A stretch of DNA of 59,682 bases from Candidatus Woesearchaeota archaeon (GCA_016180235.1 JACPBQ010000007.1:1-59682); one strand, 5' to 3'. Counted from the stretch's first letter, positions 43,567 to 53,518 are shown. Numbers and translations: made by a program. The notes: generated by a model not told the origin, from the sequence alone.

Positions 43567-46221
43567 ATGGGAAAAATAACCTTATTAACCGCGATATTCT
43601 TTATCTTTCTGGCTCCATTAGCCTATTCAGTAACATTGCAGGATTTAATCAGCTTTTTCAATTTCAACTTCTTCACAGCAGCAATAAGTGTTACTAATCA
43701 TACCGATTTTATGATAGACAGGGATAACAATAGCATCAATGATACTTTAATATTAGAATTAACAGCTGATGGCAATTCCGGAAATTACCTGGTTGCTGTT
43801 GATTTGTTCGATGAGAATATAATAACCAATGAGACGAATAAATCCTTAACCTCCGGAATAAATAAGTTCAATATTTCCTTTCCAGCGGAATTTTTCACTA
43901 AAAACAGGTTCAATTACACCATAAAAATATACGGCGAGGACTACAGCCTCAAGTACAGCAAAGAGGGCATAGGGACAGATTATTATGCAAATTACGAGGA
44001 AGGCATCAAAATAGCGGTTATTTCCGATAAATCAGCCGATAACAATTCTTTGCAGCTGAATTTTGCGGTTAATTCCACAAAAAACGGTTCTTATGAGATA
44101 TCCGCTTATCTGCAGCACAATGGCTCAATTATTTTTTCGAAGGCAAACAGGACAATAATTTCCGGGATGAACAACATAACGATAAGTTTTGACAGCGAGA
44201 CAATAAAAAACACGCATTACTCCGGGAAATATAACCTAACATCGGTAAAAATCAGCAATAAAATAATAAGAGTAGATTATGCGACAAATCATTATGATTA
44301 CGGGGATTTTTCCAAAAGCTCGTATTTTTCCGGATTTTCCGACCATGGTGTTGACTCAGACAACAATGGCCTGCTTGACTTTCTGAGCCTGAACGCGACG
44401 TTGGAAACAAAAAATAATGCTAGCTATAATGCTGAAGCAGACTTATACGACCTGTTCGGCAATTTCATAGAAAAACAGGAAAAAACAATGATGCTTTCAT
44501 CAGGGAAAAATTATGTTGCCTTAAATTTTAATGGGACCAATATCTATGCCAAAAAACTCAATGGCCCATACATAATAAAATATGCGAAATTAGCGGAAAA
44601 TAACAGCACAAATGATGAGGTCAATGATTTTTACACAACCCAAAATTACAATTATACAAACTTTGAAACAGGGCCTATGCCTGACCTTAAAATAAGCATC
44701 GAGGTTTCTGACGGGTTCCGCTATGGGATAAACAACCTAACTTTGAACATTACAATAAACAATCTTGGAGATAAAAATGCCTTCAATGTTTTCCTGGAGA
44801 TTTTTGACAACCGCACGTATTCTATTAACAAATCGATAAATATCCTATCAGCAAATGATCATAAAAAATACCCCATAGAGTTTATCAATGCCTCGGATTT
44901 TGAAATCAATGCAATTGCAGACTTTGACGATTTTGTCGAGGAAAGCAACGAAAGCAACAACATCGCAAAAGAGGAGATAAGGATAAACAAAAAACCAATA
45001 TTAAATGAAATAAGCAATATAACAATCAATGAAACGGGCTTAATCCTTATAAACGCAACTGCCTTAGATCCCAATGGCGACAGCCTGGCTTACTCGATAA
45101 ATGATTCAAAATTTTTCCGGGATGGAAATATTTTTTCATGGAAAACGACAACAATGGATTCGGGAAATTATACGATAAGAATAAACGTATCCGACGGCTA
45201 TTTATATGATTATAGCATTTTTGAAATAGTGGTTTTGGACAGGAAAGAGATTGATGCTGATGACGACGGCATAAACGACTCTTTGGACCGGGTCATCGGG
45301 ATGCCGGAGCACATAAACACTTCAACAATAAATGTTTCTTTTTTAATAGGGAATTCCAGCAATTTGTCGAAAATATTTAATGGAACGCAAAAGATTGAGT
45401 TCAAGGACAGAAATGCAACAATAGTTGAATTTGACTTCAACTTCAGCAATGCTTCCATCAATTTAAGCAATATAGTAATGGACAAGCAGGATAATAATGC
45501 TAGCGGCGCGGTAGTTTTCAGCATAAGAAACATGACTTTGCCTGCAGGCTTCACAAAAACAGTTTATCTTGATAGGTTAAATCAGTCGGAGAATGGCGTA
45601 TGCGCCAAAGATACGGAAGTCATGGCAATAAATGAGATAGGGAATGATTGCAATGGGATAAATGAGCACAAGATTGAATGCGACGGCACTTTGCAGGACG
45701 GCTATAACTGCAGCTATATGGATTCAACGGGGAAATACAAGGTTACTGGATTAAAACACTCAGGAATAAAGCAGATTGATTTTGAAAAGCCGGAAACTCA
45801 GCCATCAGCAAGTTCATCTGGTGGCGGAAGTGGTAGCGGGGGAAGCAGCAGCACTGCAGCATGCATTGAGCAATGGTCATGTGCAGAATGGCTGGAATGC
45901 GTTGATAATGTGCAGGCAAGAATATGCAATGATTTAAGCAAGTGCGGGATTATCTCCAATAAGCCAATAGGCGAGAGGGAATGCCCAACAATAAAAAAAA
46001 CTGAAACTAAAAATCAGGAATTTGAAGAGACAAATCCAGATAAAGGCAAAACCGTTGAAAAAACAAGCGGCAACAGCCCATTGCCGAAGATAACGGGATT
46101 ATTTGCCGCAAACACACAAGCTGATCCAAGAATAGGCATATCGGTTGTAGTTATTATAGTCATCACGGGTCTTTTGGCATTCTATGGCATTATGCAATCC
46201 CAATTAAAAATATTTAAATAA
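43567..46221 (+). CDS. Large cell-surface protein with CARDB and Ig-like domains
   Basis: 884 residues. Signal peptide (about 1-19). Beta-rich repeats to 370, a CARDB domain (about 371-477, ending DFVEESNESNNIAKEEI), a cadherin/Ig-like domain (about 478-545, with ALDPNGDSLAYSI), and a calcium-loop-like DADDDGINDSLD at 564-575. A Ser/Gly linker leads to a Cys/Trp module CIEQWSCAEWLECV...RICNDLSKCG (about 768-797) and a C-terminal membrane helix (about 858-878). Many Asn-X-Ser/Thr sites suggest glycosylation. Probably an adhesin or envelope protein. Confidence 0.72.
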   Translation: MGKITLLTAIFFIFLAPLAYSVTLQDLISFFNFNFFTAAISVTNHTDFMIDRDNNSINDTLILELTADGNSGNYLVAVDLFDENIITNETNKSLTSGINKFNISFPAEFFTKNRFNYTIKIYGEDYSLKYSKEGIGTDYYANYEEGIKIAVISDKSADNNSLQLNFAVNSTKNGSYEISAYLQHNGSIIFSKANRTIISGMNNITISFDSETIKNTHYSGKYNLTSVKISNKIIRVDYATNHYDYGDFSKSSYFSGFSDHGVDSDNNGLLDFLSLNATLETKNNASYNAEADLYDLFGNFIEKQEKTMMLSSGKNYVALNFNGTNIYAKKLNGPYIIKYAKLAENNSTNDEVNDFYTTQNYNYTNFETGPMPDLKISIEVSDGFRYGINNLTLNITINNLGDKNAFNVFLEIFDNRTYSINKSINILSANDHKKYPIEFINASDFEINAIADFDDFVEESNESNNIAKEEIRINKKPILNEISNITINETGLILINATALDPNGDSLAYSINDSKFFRDGNIFSWKTTTMDSGNYTIRINVSDGYLYDYSIFEIVVLDRKEIDADDDGINDSLDRVIGMPEHINTSTINVSFLIGNSSNLSKIFNGTQKIEFKDRNATIVEFDFNFSNASINLSNIVMDKQDNNASGAVVFSIRNMTLPAGFTKTVYLDRLNQSENGVCAKDTEVMAINEIGNDCNGINEHKIECDGTLQDGYNCSYMDSTGKYKVTGLKHSGIKQIDFEKPETQPSASSSGGGSGSGGSSSTAACIEQWSCAEWLECVDNVQARICNDLSKCGIISNKPIGERECPTIKKTETKNQEFEETNPDKGKTVEKTSGNSPLPKITGLFAANTQADPRIGISVVVIIVITGLLAFYGIMQSQLKIFK

Positions 46222-46244
46222 AGCCGTCAAATCGTTTTTTGCGT

Positions 46245-46343
46245 GGGGCTGTAGTGTAGCTTGGAGCTGAGAATCAATCTCTGCGGGCAATATCACCCGG
46301 GGTTCGGGGCCTCGTAACCTGAGTTCGAATCTCAGCAGCCCCA
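46245..46343 (+). tRNA. tRNA-Pro(CGG) with D-loop intron
   Basis: Acceptor GGGGCTG/CAGCCCC, discriminator A, anticodon stem CGGGG/CCTCG with loop TTCGGGG, T-arm CTGAG-TTCGAAT-CTCAG, no anticodon intron. A 26-nt intron (46265-46290) interrupts the D-loop: bulges GGA and AAT flank the helix GCTT/GGGC, capped by GCTGAGA/TCTCTGC. Splicing gives GTGTAGCTTGGTATCAC, matching the D-arm of tRNA-Pro(GGG). Mature length 73 nt. Lies 470 nt upstream of proS. Confidence 0.86.
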
Positions 46344-46364
46344 TTCAATATTCAAAACTGCAAA

Positions 46365-46763
46365 ATGAGCTTGACAAAAGCAATATCGAGATATTATTCT
46401 GCATTATTAATGACTATAAAAGCATATGATGCATTAAAAATTTATGCTGCCTGTGGCTCCTTGGGTATAGGCAGAAAAGATGCCTTAGTATACGCTAGGA
46501 TACATGATATAACCAAAAAGGGAAAATTAGGAGTAGAAGCCCTTGAACATCTGGCAGCAGAACTGCCATTTGGCATCAGAGAAAGCAGCCCCAGCATAGA
46601 GCACTTCCTTGCGGAAACAGGAAAAATAATGTCAGATGCGGTTTACAGGGAAGAAAAATATAGGTTTTACACAGAACAAATTCTTCCCAAGCTGGGGCAT
46701 ATGTCCTATAAACGTGTTTTGGGTCTTTTGAAAAGTAGTCATAACATTTCCGAAACGCAGTAA
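46365..46763 (+). CDS. Hypothetical orphan protein
   Basis: 132 residues, mostly helical, basic. No signal peptide or recognised domain. Lies 21 nt after tRNA-Pro(CGG) and 49 nt before proS on the same strand, so it may be co-transcribed with the tRNA. The promoter of proS (ATCTTTATAAAC at about 46779-46790) overlaps the gap after it. Confidence 0.45.
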   Translation: MSLTKAISRYYSALLMTIKAYDALKIYAACGSLGIGRKDALVYARIHDITKKGKLGVEALEHLAAELPFGIRESSPSIEHFLAETGKIMSDAVYREEKYRFYTEQILPKLGHMSYKRVLGLLKSSHNISETQ

Positions 46764-46812
46764 TATCGACTAAATCAAAATCTTTATAAACAAAATATAA
46801 GAGCTTACTGGC

Positions 46813-48249
46813 ATGGCAAACAAAGAGGAAAAGCTGGGCATTAAGGTAAAGAAATCGGATGATTTTTCTGAGTGGTATAATGAGGTAGTCATCAAATCCG
46901 AATTGGCTGAGCATTCCCCAATTAAAGGTTTCATGGTGATTAAGCCAAGGGGCTATGCAGTATGGGAAAAAATACAGCATTTCTTCGATGCAAATATAAA
47001 GAAACTAGGGGTAAAAAACGCTTACTTTCCCCTGCTTATACCTGAAAAGTTCTTCAAGAAAGAGGCAGAGCATGCTGAAGGTTTTGCGCCTGAACTGGCC
47101 TGGGTGTCAGATAAGGAGGAAGGGGAAAAGTATGCAATAAGGCCTACTTCCGAAACTATAATGTACGATTCATATTCTAGATGGATAAGGTCATGGAGGG
47201 ATCTCCCTTTGCGCTTAAACCAATGGTGCAATGTTTTAAGGTGGGAAGTCAAGCAGACAAAATTATTTTTGAGAACAAGGGAATTCCTGTGGCAGGAAGG
47301 CCATTGCGTCTACGAGACAGAGGAAGAATGCGAGAAAGAAACGAAAATGTATCTGAATGAGTACAAAAAAATCTGCGAGGAGCTGCTTGCAATACCTGTG
47401 ATTGAAGGTGAGAAGACAGAAAAGGAGAGGTTTGCAGGCGCTAAAAGAACCTATACTCTGGAAGCTTTGATGCCGGATGGCAAGGCACTGCAGATGGGCA
47501 CATCACATAATTTGGGCCAGAATTTTGCAAAGGCATTTAATATCAAATTTTTGGGCAGGGATGAAAAAATCAAGGTGCCATGGCAGAATTCCTGGGGCCT
47601 GTCAACTAGAACCATAGGGGCTATGGTAATGACGCATTCTGACGATAAAGGCCTTGTTTTGCCTCCTAAAGCCGCACCAACCCAGATTGTCATAGTTCCG
47701 ATATTTAAAAGCGAGGATAAGGATAAAATAGTAACAAAAGCCGAGGAAATAAGAAGCAGGCTGAAAGATTATGAAGTTGAGCTGGACGACAGGGACGGAT
47801 ATTCTCCGGGATGGAAATTCAACGAATGGGAGCTTAAAGGGATTCCATTAAGGATTGAGATAGGCCCGAAGGACATCGAGAAGAAGCAGGTTGTTTTGGT
47901 AAGAAGGGATACAAACGAAAAAGAGGCAGTTCCAATATCCCAGCTGGATAAAAAAGTTGACGAAACCCTGGATTACGTCCAAAACCATTTGTTTGAAAAT
48001 GCGAAAAAATTCCTAAAATCAAACCTGGTTTTTGCGGAAGGCTGGAAGGACTTTGTAAAGCACCTCAAGGACAGGAAGCTTGTGGAAGCATCTTTTTGCG
48101 GCAGGATAGAATGCGAGAACGAAATAAAAGAAAAAACCAATGGCGCAACTTCAAGATTAATTCCTTTTGGCCAACCGAAGAAATTAGGAAAATGCATACA
48201 CTGCGATAAAGAAGCTAAGTTTATGGTTATATTCGGGAAGGCTTATTGA
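46813..48249 (+). CDS. proS: Prolyl-tRNA synthetase, archaeal/eukaryotic type
   Basis: 478 residues, the short archaeal form without the bacterial editing insert. Class II core: motif 2 around WRSWRDLPLRLNQWCNVLRWE, the TREFLWQEGHCVY loop and motif 3 region around GLSTRTIGAMVMTH. The C-terminal anticodon domain and zinc-type tail contain FCGRIECENEIKEKT and a CIHCDKEA knuckle near the end. Charges tRNA-Pro; one cognate tRNA gene lies just upstream. Confidence 0.97.
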   Translation: MANKEEKLGIKVKKSDDFSEWYNEVVIKSELAEHSPIKGFMVIKPRGYAVWEKIQHFFDANIKKLGVKNAYFPLLIPEKFFKKEAEHAEGFAPELAWVSDKEEGEKYAIRPTSETIMYDSYSRWIRSWRDLPLRLNQWCNVLRWEVKQTKLFLRTREFLWQEGHCVYETEEECEKETKMYLNEYKKICEELLAIPVIEGEKTEKERFAGAKRTYTLEALMPDGKALQMGTSHNLGQNFAKAFNIKFLGRDEKIKVPWQNSWGLSTRTIGAMVMTHSDDKGLVLPPKAAPTQIVIVPIFKSEDKDKIVTKAEEIRSRLKDYEVELDDRDGYSPGWKFNEWELKGIPLRIEIGPKDIEKKQVVLVRRDTNEKEAVPISQLDKKVDETLDYVQNHLFENAKKFLKSNLVFAEGWKDFVKHLKDRKLVEASFCGRIECENEIKEKTNGATSRLIPFGQPKKLGKCIHCDKEAKFMVIFGKAY

Positions 48250-48307
48250 CCCAATCGTATTGATTTTTCCTGGATTGCCAATTCCACTAAATTTGCTGTG
48301 TTGGATT

Positions 48308-48931
48308 TTAAGGTTTAATTTTAGATTTTGGAACAAAAGGCAATATCTGCGCATCAGGTCCTTTATTCGGGTGTAAATTATGATCGCCGCCTGCCATATT
48401 AACTAAATGTTCTGGATGGGTAACAAGATCAGTAAAAAGCTTAAATGGCAGATATGGCCAATTTCCTCTTGGTTTTAATTCATGCCTGTCTACAAAATAT
48501 CTAGGCTCTAAACCATTTCTATAAGCAGCCGCTTCAACTTCTGCAACTTTGGCATCATAACCTTTCATCCCCAAATCCGGAAAAACTGTTGCTATATAAC
48601 CCACAGTGCGGCCTGGGACAAATAATTCTATTGGATTTGTGATTACAGCTGTTTTTCCATCGGAAAAAAATAAAGGGATTCTTGGGACTCCTTCAGTATA
48701 GTGGCCAAGCCTTTTCTCCAGCGGTATAGCAATTGAAGCTTCCTCTGCTTTTTTAAATACTAACGGTATTCTTCCGGCGTATTTGGCAATTGTCTCTAAG
48801 GTTCTAATGGTCGGGTCTTGAGTTAACTCTTTATATACTAGTTCCCAGTTTGTACCGTATCTCTGATAAAATTCCCCTTCTCTGGGAAAAAATGAATTAA
48901 AATCCCGCAATAGCTTGCTGTCTTTAACCAT
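48308..48931 (-). CDS. Hypothetical orphan protein
   Basis: 207 residues, soluble, no family recognised. Contains IPLFFSDGKTAVITNPIELFVPGRTVGYI in its centre (located about 85-115), which looks like an alternating beta region, and a His/Pro-rich C-terminal segment GGDHNLHPNKGPDAQILPF. Convergent with proS. Confidence 0.5.
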   Translation of the reverse strand: MVKDSKLLRDFNSFFPREGEFYQRYGTNWELVYKELTQDPTIRTLETIAKYAGRIPLVFKKAEEASIAIPLEKRLGHYTEGVPRIPLFFSDGKTAVITNPIELFVPGRTVGYIATVFPDLGMKGYDAKVAEVEAAAYRNGLEPRYFVDRHELKPRGNWPYLPFKLFTDLVTHPEHLVNMAGGDHNLHPNKGPDAQILPFVPKSKIKP

Positions 48932-48987
48932 ATTACCTGGAAAAGTTCATTATCCTATAAATTTTTCTTTAATTACCAGGAAAGTTT

Positions 48988-49869
48988 TCAAACCCTCTTA
49001 TTTGACAACTTTTCAGCCACCAATCCAGAAACATCAATCTTTGAAACTTTATTGGGGATAGTATTTGTCGTTATCACGTTTATCTTTGCTTTCCTTAATT
49101 TCTCCAAAGCATGCTCGACAAACAGGCCATGCACGGCAATGCAGCAGAATTTCTCTGCTCCTAATCTTTTCAGCTTTTTTGCAGCCTCTAATATAGTATG
49201 CCCTGTGCTTATGATATCATCGACAAATACTATATTTTTATTGCCAATGTCTATTTTTTTATTTATTGTAATTTTGACTTTTCTGCCGGACAGTCTTTTT
49301 TTATTTAAAATAACAAATGGATACCCTATCTTTTCAGCAACCCTTTGAGCCCATTTGTAGCTTTCCCAGTCAGGCCCTACGATGAGGGGATTTTTTATAT
49401 TTTTTTTAATGTAATCGGCTATATAGGGGTTGGTGGTTAATTTGTCTATTTTTGTGGAAAAAAGGTCTTTTAATTTTGTCTGCCTGTGCAAGTGGGGATC
49501 AATGACAATTATCTTGTCAAAATACCTGCTGAACAATTTCCCAATGACTTTAATGCTTATGCATTCTCCCGGATTGAACCTTGAATCCTGCCTTAAATAA
49601 GCGAAATATGGAGCGACTAAGGTTACGCTTTTAGCGCCCAATTCCCTGGCTGTCTCAGCAGCAAATATCGCCTCAACAACGCAATCATTGATGTAGCCAT
49701 AGAAAGACTGCACCAGGACAACATCCTTGCCCTTTACATTCTTCATAAACCTTACATAAATCTCGCCGTCAGGAAACCTCTTTGCATTTAGCTCGGAATA
49801 AGGCTTATTGAGCTTTTTGGCTATTTTTCCCGCTATGTGCTTCCCTCTTGAGCAGCCTATTATTATCAT
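48988..49869 (-). CDS. prs: Ribose-phosphate pyrophosphokinase
   Basis: 293 residues, archaeal length. Makes PRPP from ribose 5-phosphate and ATP for nucleotide, NAD and His pathways. Motifs: RFPDGEIYVRF near 33-43, the VIDPHLHRQTKLKDLF metal/phosphate segment, and the PRPP-binding loop VFVDDIISTGHTILEAAKKL near 213-232. Start ATG at 49869. Confidence 0.95.
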   Translation of the reverse strand: MIIIGCSRGKHIAGKIAKKLNKPYSELNAKRFPDGEIYVRFMKNVKGKDVVLVQSFYGYINDCVVEAIFAAETARELGAKSVTLVAPYFAYLRQDSRFNPGECISIKVIGKLFSRYFDKIIVIDPHLHRQTKLKDLFSTKIDKLTTNPYIADYIKKNIKNPLIVGPDWESYKWAQRVAEKIGYPFVILNKKRLSGRKVKITINKKIDIGNKNIVFVDDIISTGHTILEAAKKLKRLGAEKFCCIAVHGLFVEHALEKLRKAKINVITTNTIPNKVSKIDVSGLVAEKLSNKRV

Positions 49870-49963
49870 GCCGCTAAATAGGATTATAATAGTATTTATA
49901 TGTTGCTAAAATGTGTTTATTGCACCAAATATTTTTTAAATAAGCTTAGATTACCTTTGCTAA

Positions 49964-50956
49964 ATGGGATCAAAAAATACCCTGATTGCATTTCTAATTG
50001 TCTTAATAATCTTGATAACAGCATTAGGGGCATTTGTGATAATTGGCGCTGTTAAAAAAGAAGCAGCTAATCAGTCTTTGCAGTCAGAAATAACAGGGCA
50101 AGCTTACAATCCTCAGATAAATCCAGGCGATTTTAGCACAAATATCAATAATAAGTACCTTACCTTTTCCCCAGGAACAACTTATGTTTATGAAGGCAAG
50201 ACTGAGGAAGGGACTGAAAGGATTGAGGTCTATGTGACCGATAATATCAAAAAAATCATGGATGTCGATGTTCTGGAAGTAAGGGACAGGGTCTGGCTTA
50301 ATGATGAATTGATTGAGGATACAAAAGATTGGTATGCGCAGGACAGGTACGGGAATGTCTGGTATTTTGGCGAGGACTCCAAAGAGATTGTAAATGGAAA
50401 GATAGCAAGCACAGCAGGCTCATGGGTATCCGGCTATTACGGCGCAAAGCCGGGCATAGTAATGAAGGCAAACCTGCAAATAGGAGAAACTTACAGGCAG
50501 GAATATTATAAAGGCCAGGCAGAGGACATGGCCGATGTTGTTGCTTTAGGGGTAAAAGTCAGGGTAAAATACGGCTCATTTGAAAACTGCCTGCAGACAA
50601 GAGAATGGAATCCTTTGGAGCCTGGAGCTGATGAGTATAAGTATTATTGCCCCGAAGCTGGAAATGTGGTTTTAGAGATGGGAGTTGAAGATGGAGAGCA
50701 GGTGCAATTGGTTGATATCAAAAAAGGCTCAGGCTCAAAAACCATAGAGGAGCCAGTCGAGAAGTTAAAGGCAGGAATTACGGAGCAGGAAGCTATTGCA
50801 ATTGCGCAAAAAAGGGTGCCAGGAAGAGTGACAGACGTTGGAATAGAGGAAAAATTTGGAAAGGCCGCTTATGTTGTTGAAATTGATGATGGTGGCACAG
50901 AGACCGATGTCATTATCGATATCGAAACAGGAAATGTTTTAGGCATTGAAACATAG
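49964..50956 (+). CDS. Membrane-anchored protein with C-terminal PepSY domain
   Basis: 330 residues. N-terminal membrane helix (about 6-28) acts as signal anchor. A beta-rich middle domain (about 65-255) has FSPGTTYVYEGKTEEGTERIEV and conserved-looking WYAQDRYGNVWYFGED. The final 60 residues (TEQEAIAIAQKRVPGRVTDVGIEEKFGK onward) match the PepSY fold, an inhibitor-like domain often found with extracellular peptidases. Role outside the membrane is unknown. Confidence 0.7.
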   Translation: MGSKNTLIAFLIVLIILITALGAFVIIGAVKKEAANQSLQSEITGQAYNPQINPGDFSTNINNKYLTFSPGTTYVYEGKTEEGTERIEVYVTDNIKKIMDVDVLEVRDRVWLNDELIEDTKDWYAQDRYGNVWYFGEDSKEIVNGKIASTAGSWVSGYYGAKPGIVMKANLQIGETYRQEYYKGQAEDMADVVALGVKVRVKYGSFENCLQTREWNPLEPGADEYKYYCPEAGNVVLEMGVEDGEQVQLVDIKKGSGSKTIEEPVEKLKAGITEQEAIAIAQKRVPGRVTDVGIEEKFGKAAYVVEIDDGGTETDVIIDIETGNVLGIET

Positions 50957-51076
50957 CAACTAATAAGTCCTTATTACCTATTATTTAATGTCAAAATTCT
51001 ATTACCATTACACAATAACAAAAACTTTAAATACTAGTGGTGTTTTTCACAGCTAAAACGATATTAAAATAACTGA

Positions 51077-52177
51077 TTGAGGGTGGTTAAAATAAAAGCA
51101 CTAAGCATAATAATCGGGTTGATTTTGGCAGTTTTTCTTGTGCCTACTGTATTGGCTCAGGAGGAAAATGTAGGTGTTTGCGTTACAGGATGCAAGCTTT
51201 TCATAACAGATGTTGATGTCAAGGTAGGAAGCAAATCTGACAAGAACCTCAAGGACGGGGATTCAATTTCTGATGAAGCAGCTCCAGGAGACAAGGTCCA
51301 GTTCGCGATAAAGGTTTACAACAATTTTACTGATGATGAGGATGTTGAGATTGAAGATATAACTATAACAGTCACCATAGAAGGAATAGATGATGATGAC
51401 GACCTTGAGGAAGAGACAAGCGAGTTTGACCTTAAGGCAGACAAGGACAAAAAACAAACCTTGGAATTTGAGATACCTCTTGAAGTTGATGAAGACACAT
51501 TCAGCGTTTTGATAGTAGTTGAAGGCGATTCAGACAATGGAAGCCAGGAAGTAGAGATGACTCTTGATCTGGAAGTCCAGAAGGAAGACGATGAGGTCAG
51601 GTTTTTGAGAAACAGTGTTACACCATCAGAAATACAGTGCAGCAGGACAGTGCAGCTGTCCACTTCAGTCATAAACACCGGCTCAAGCGAGCAGGATGAT
51701 GCTGAATTGGAAGTTTCAAATGCCAACTTGGGCGTAAGCTTCAGGGACACATTTGACCTTACTGACGACCCATTTGACGAAGACAGCAAGTTCAGCAAGA
51801 CATACACATTCACTGTTGCTGACGATGTTGCTTCTGGTGTTTATCCAATAACATCAAAAGTCACTTTTGAGGATGGAAGAAGCACAGAATCTGAGACTGT
51901 AGACTTGGTAGTAAGGTCCTGTGATGTTGAATCGGCACCAGCTGAGGAAGAAGAGGACTCAGGAGAAGTTGTAGTTGTACAGCCTCCTGTAACGCAGCCT
52001 ACTGTTCCAACAGGTGCAGGAACTGCCCAGCCGGTTACACAGCCAACACTTCCAGCAACTGAGGAAAAATCACTATTCCAGTCAACTGGATTCCTTGCAG
52101 CTTTGGTTGCAGGGGAAGTTTTGCTTGTAATAATTGCAATCATGATTGTTGTTGCAGTTATGAGAAAGAGAAGCTAA
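51077..52177 (+). CDS. Acidic surface protein with NEW3-like domains and C-terminal anchor
   Basis: 366 residues if the TTG at 51077 is used; a GTG at 51083 is also possible, and the ribosome-binding GAGGGTGG sits just before an ATA at 51092. Signal peptide (ALSIIIGLILAVFLVPTVLAQ). Two beta-sandwich domains (about 45-165 and 175-280), very Asp/Glu-rich (IEGIDDDDDLEEETSEFD), a Pro/Thr-rich stalk and a C-terminal membrane helix (about 338-362). Likely a surface or S-layer-like protein. Confidence 0.7.
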   Translation: MRVVKIKALSIIIGLILAVFLVPTVLAQEENVGVCVTGCKLFITDVDVKVGSKSDKNLKDGDSISDEAAPGDKVQFAIKVYNNFTDDEDVEIEDITITVTIEGIDDDDDLEEETSEFDLKADKDKKQTLEFEIPLEVDEDTFSVLIVVEGDSDNGSQEVEMTLDLEVQKEDDEVRFLRNSVTPSEIQCSRTVQLSTSVINTGSSEQDDAELEVSNANLGVSFRDTFDLTDDPFDEDSKFSKTYTFTVADDVASGVYPITSKVTFEDGRSTESETVDLVVRSCDVESAPAEEEEDSGEVVVVQPPVTQPTVPTGAGTAQPVTQPTLPATEEKSLFQSTGFLAALVAGEVLLVIIAIMIVVAVMRKRS

Positions 52178-52280
52178 ACACTTCTTTTTTAATTTCTTTT
52201 TAATTTTTATTTTTGGTATTATTGTCAGCTATGCGTCAATTACAAATAATGTCCCCACTTTAAAGTAACAAATTAATAGA

Positions 52281-52293
52281 AACATTTAAATAT
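52281..52293 (+). promoter_or_regulatory. TATA box of the TrmB-like gene
   Basis: AACATTTAAATAT at 52281-52293. The ATG at 52317 lies about 24 nt beyond, so the transcript should begin at or near the start codon (leaderless). A clean example of the ordinary promoter type of this genome. Confidence 0.65.
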
Positions 52294-52316
52294 CGGTAAC
52301 CTATCCTGAATATAAA

Positions 52317-53078
52317 ATGCTGGTGGCAAAAGACACTCTGAATGAGTTAAGGGAAAGATTCAAGCTCAATATCTACGAGGTTAAGATATGGACAACTTTG
52401 TTGAGCAGAGGCATAGCAGCAGCATCCGAGCTTGCAGACATTTCCGGAGTGCCAAGATCAAGATGCTATGATGTTCTTGAGAGCCTTGAGAAGAAAGGCT
52501 TCATTATAATGAAGATCGGCAAGCCTATCAAGTATATTGCAGTGCAGCCTGATGCCGTGGTTGACAGGGTAAAAAACAGGCTTCAGGAAGAGGCAGACGA
52601 GCAGATAAGGATCGTAGAAAGCCTTGGAGAGACAGACCTTTTCCGGGAACTGGAGCTTTTGCATAAGACCGGGGTAAAGAAAGTTGATGTTGAGAACGTA
52701 ACAGACTCTGTTGCTGGAAGGAATAATGTCAACAGGTTCATAAAGGACATGCTTTTAAGGGCAAACAAAAGCGTCACAATACTAACAAATGCAGATGGGT
52801 TGAAGCACAAGCTCAAGGTCTTGAGGAAGGCAAAGGACCATTTGGCAAAGAAAAAGATCAATGTAAGGCTATATACCAATATCAATAATGCTAATGTCGA
52901 TATGCCTAATGTTGAAGTTTTAAGCACAGGCTATGACTCAAGGTTTGTTAACGTGGATAATGATGAAATATTCTTTGTAATGGCCGGAAAAGACCCTGAA
53001 TTCGACGCAGGAGTCTGGATAAAGAGCCCTTATTTTGTATCTGCCCTTAACAATCTGTTTGAGAAGGGGAATGGGTAA
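52317..53078 (+). CDS. TrmB-family transcription regulator
   Basis: 253 residues. N-terminal winged helix (about 8-80): YEVKIWTTLLSRGIAAASELADISGVPRSRCYDVLESLEKKGF (located 19-61) is typical of TrmB. A coiled-coil linker at about 84-105 and a C-terminal phospholipase-D-like sensor part (about 135-245, RANKSVTILTNADGLKHKL) follow. TrmB proteins regulate sugar and other metabolic genes. Targets unknown; upstream surface-protein genes are possible. Confidence 0.85.
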   Translation: MLVAKDTLNELRERFKLNIYEVKIWTTLLSRGIAAASELADISGVPRSRCYDVLESLEKKGFIIMKIGKPIKYIAVQPDAVVDRVKNRLQEEADEQIRIVESLGETDLFRELELLHKTGVKKVDVENVTDSVAGRNNVNRFIKDMLLRANKSVTILTNADGLKHKLKVLRKAKDHLAKKKINVRLYTNINNANVDMPNVEVLSTGYDSRFVNVDNDEIFFVMAGKDPEFDAGVWIKSPYFVSALNNLFEKGNG

Positions 53079-53092
53079 TATAATTTTTTAAG

Positions 53093-53431
53093 ATGGGACC
53101 AGAACCGAAGCCAAGACCTGAATCTGGATTGTTTGATACATCATCAATGCCCAATACATATCTGTTTTTTTGTAATCTACCCAATGTTACTCCACGTGTT
53201 GGCTTTTTTAGGCCATTTGATGGTGGAGGTGATTATTTTGCTCTTCATCCTTCAATAGATTTATTAATTAAAGATATGAAGGAGGCATTGAGAGAATTTG
53301 ATGAGGTTCCTTTCAATCCCACCGGCGGAGTCCCTGATACAGAATTACTTCCTGAAGGTATGAATCCCAACCTATTTAGCCCCCTATCTGATTACCAAGT
53401 TAATCAAGTGGTCCAAGCATTGAAAGGATAA
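53093..53431 (+). CDS. Hypothetical orphan protein
   Basis: 112 residues, Pro/Gly/Phe-rich, no recognised domain, no signal peptide. Starts 14 nt after the TrmB stop, so may be in one transcript. Composition is more AT-rich than proteins around it. Weakly supported. Confidence 0.45.
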   Translation: MGPEPKPRPESGLFDTSSMPNTYLFFCNLPNVTPRVGFFRPFDGGGDYFALHPSIDLLIKDMKEALREFDEVPFNPTGGVPDTELLPEGMNPNLFSPLSDYQVNQVVQALKG

Positions 53432-53518
53432 AATCATTAGTGCCCTTTTGCTTATAGAACATCAAAACCGCAACATACTCATTAACATTCGTAGCTTTGA
53501 TTTTATTATATAAAACCA

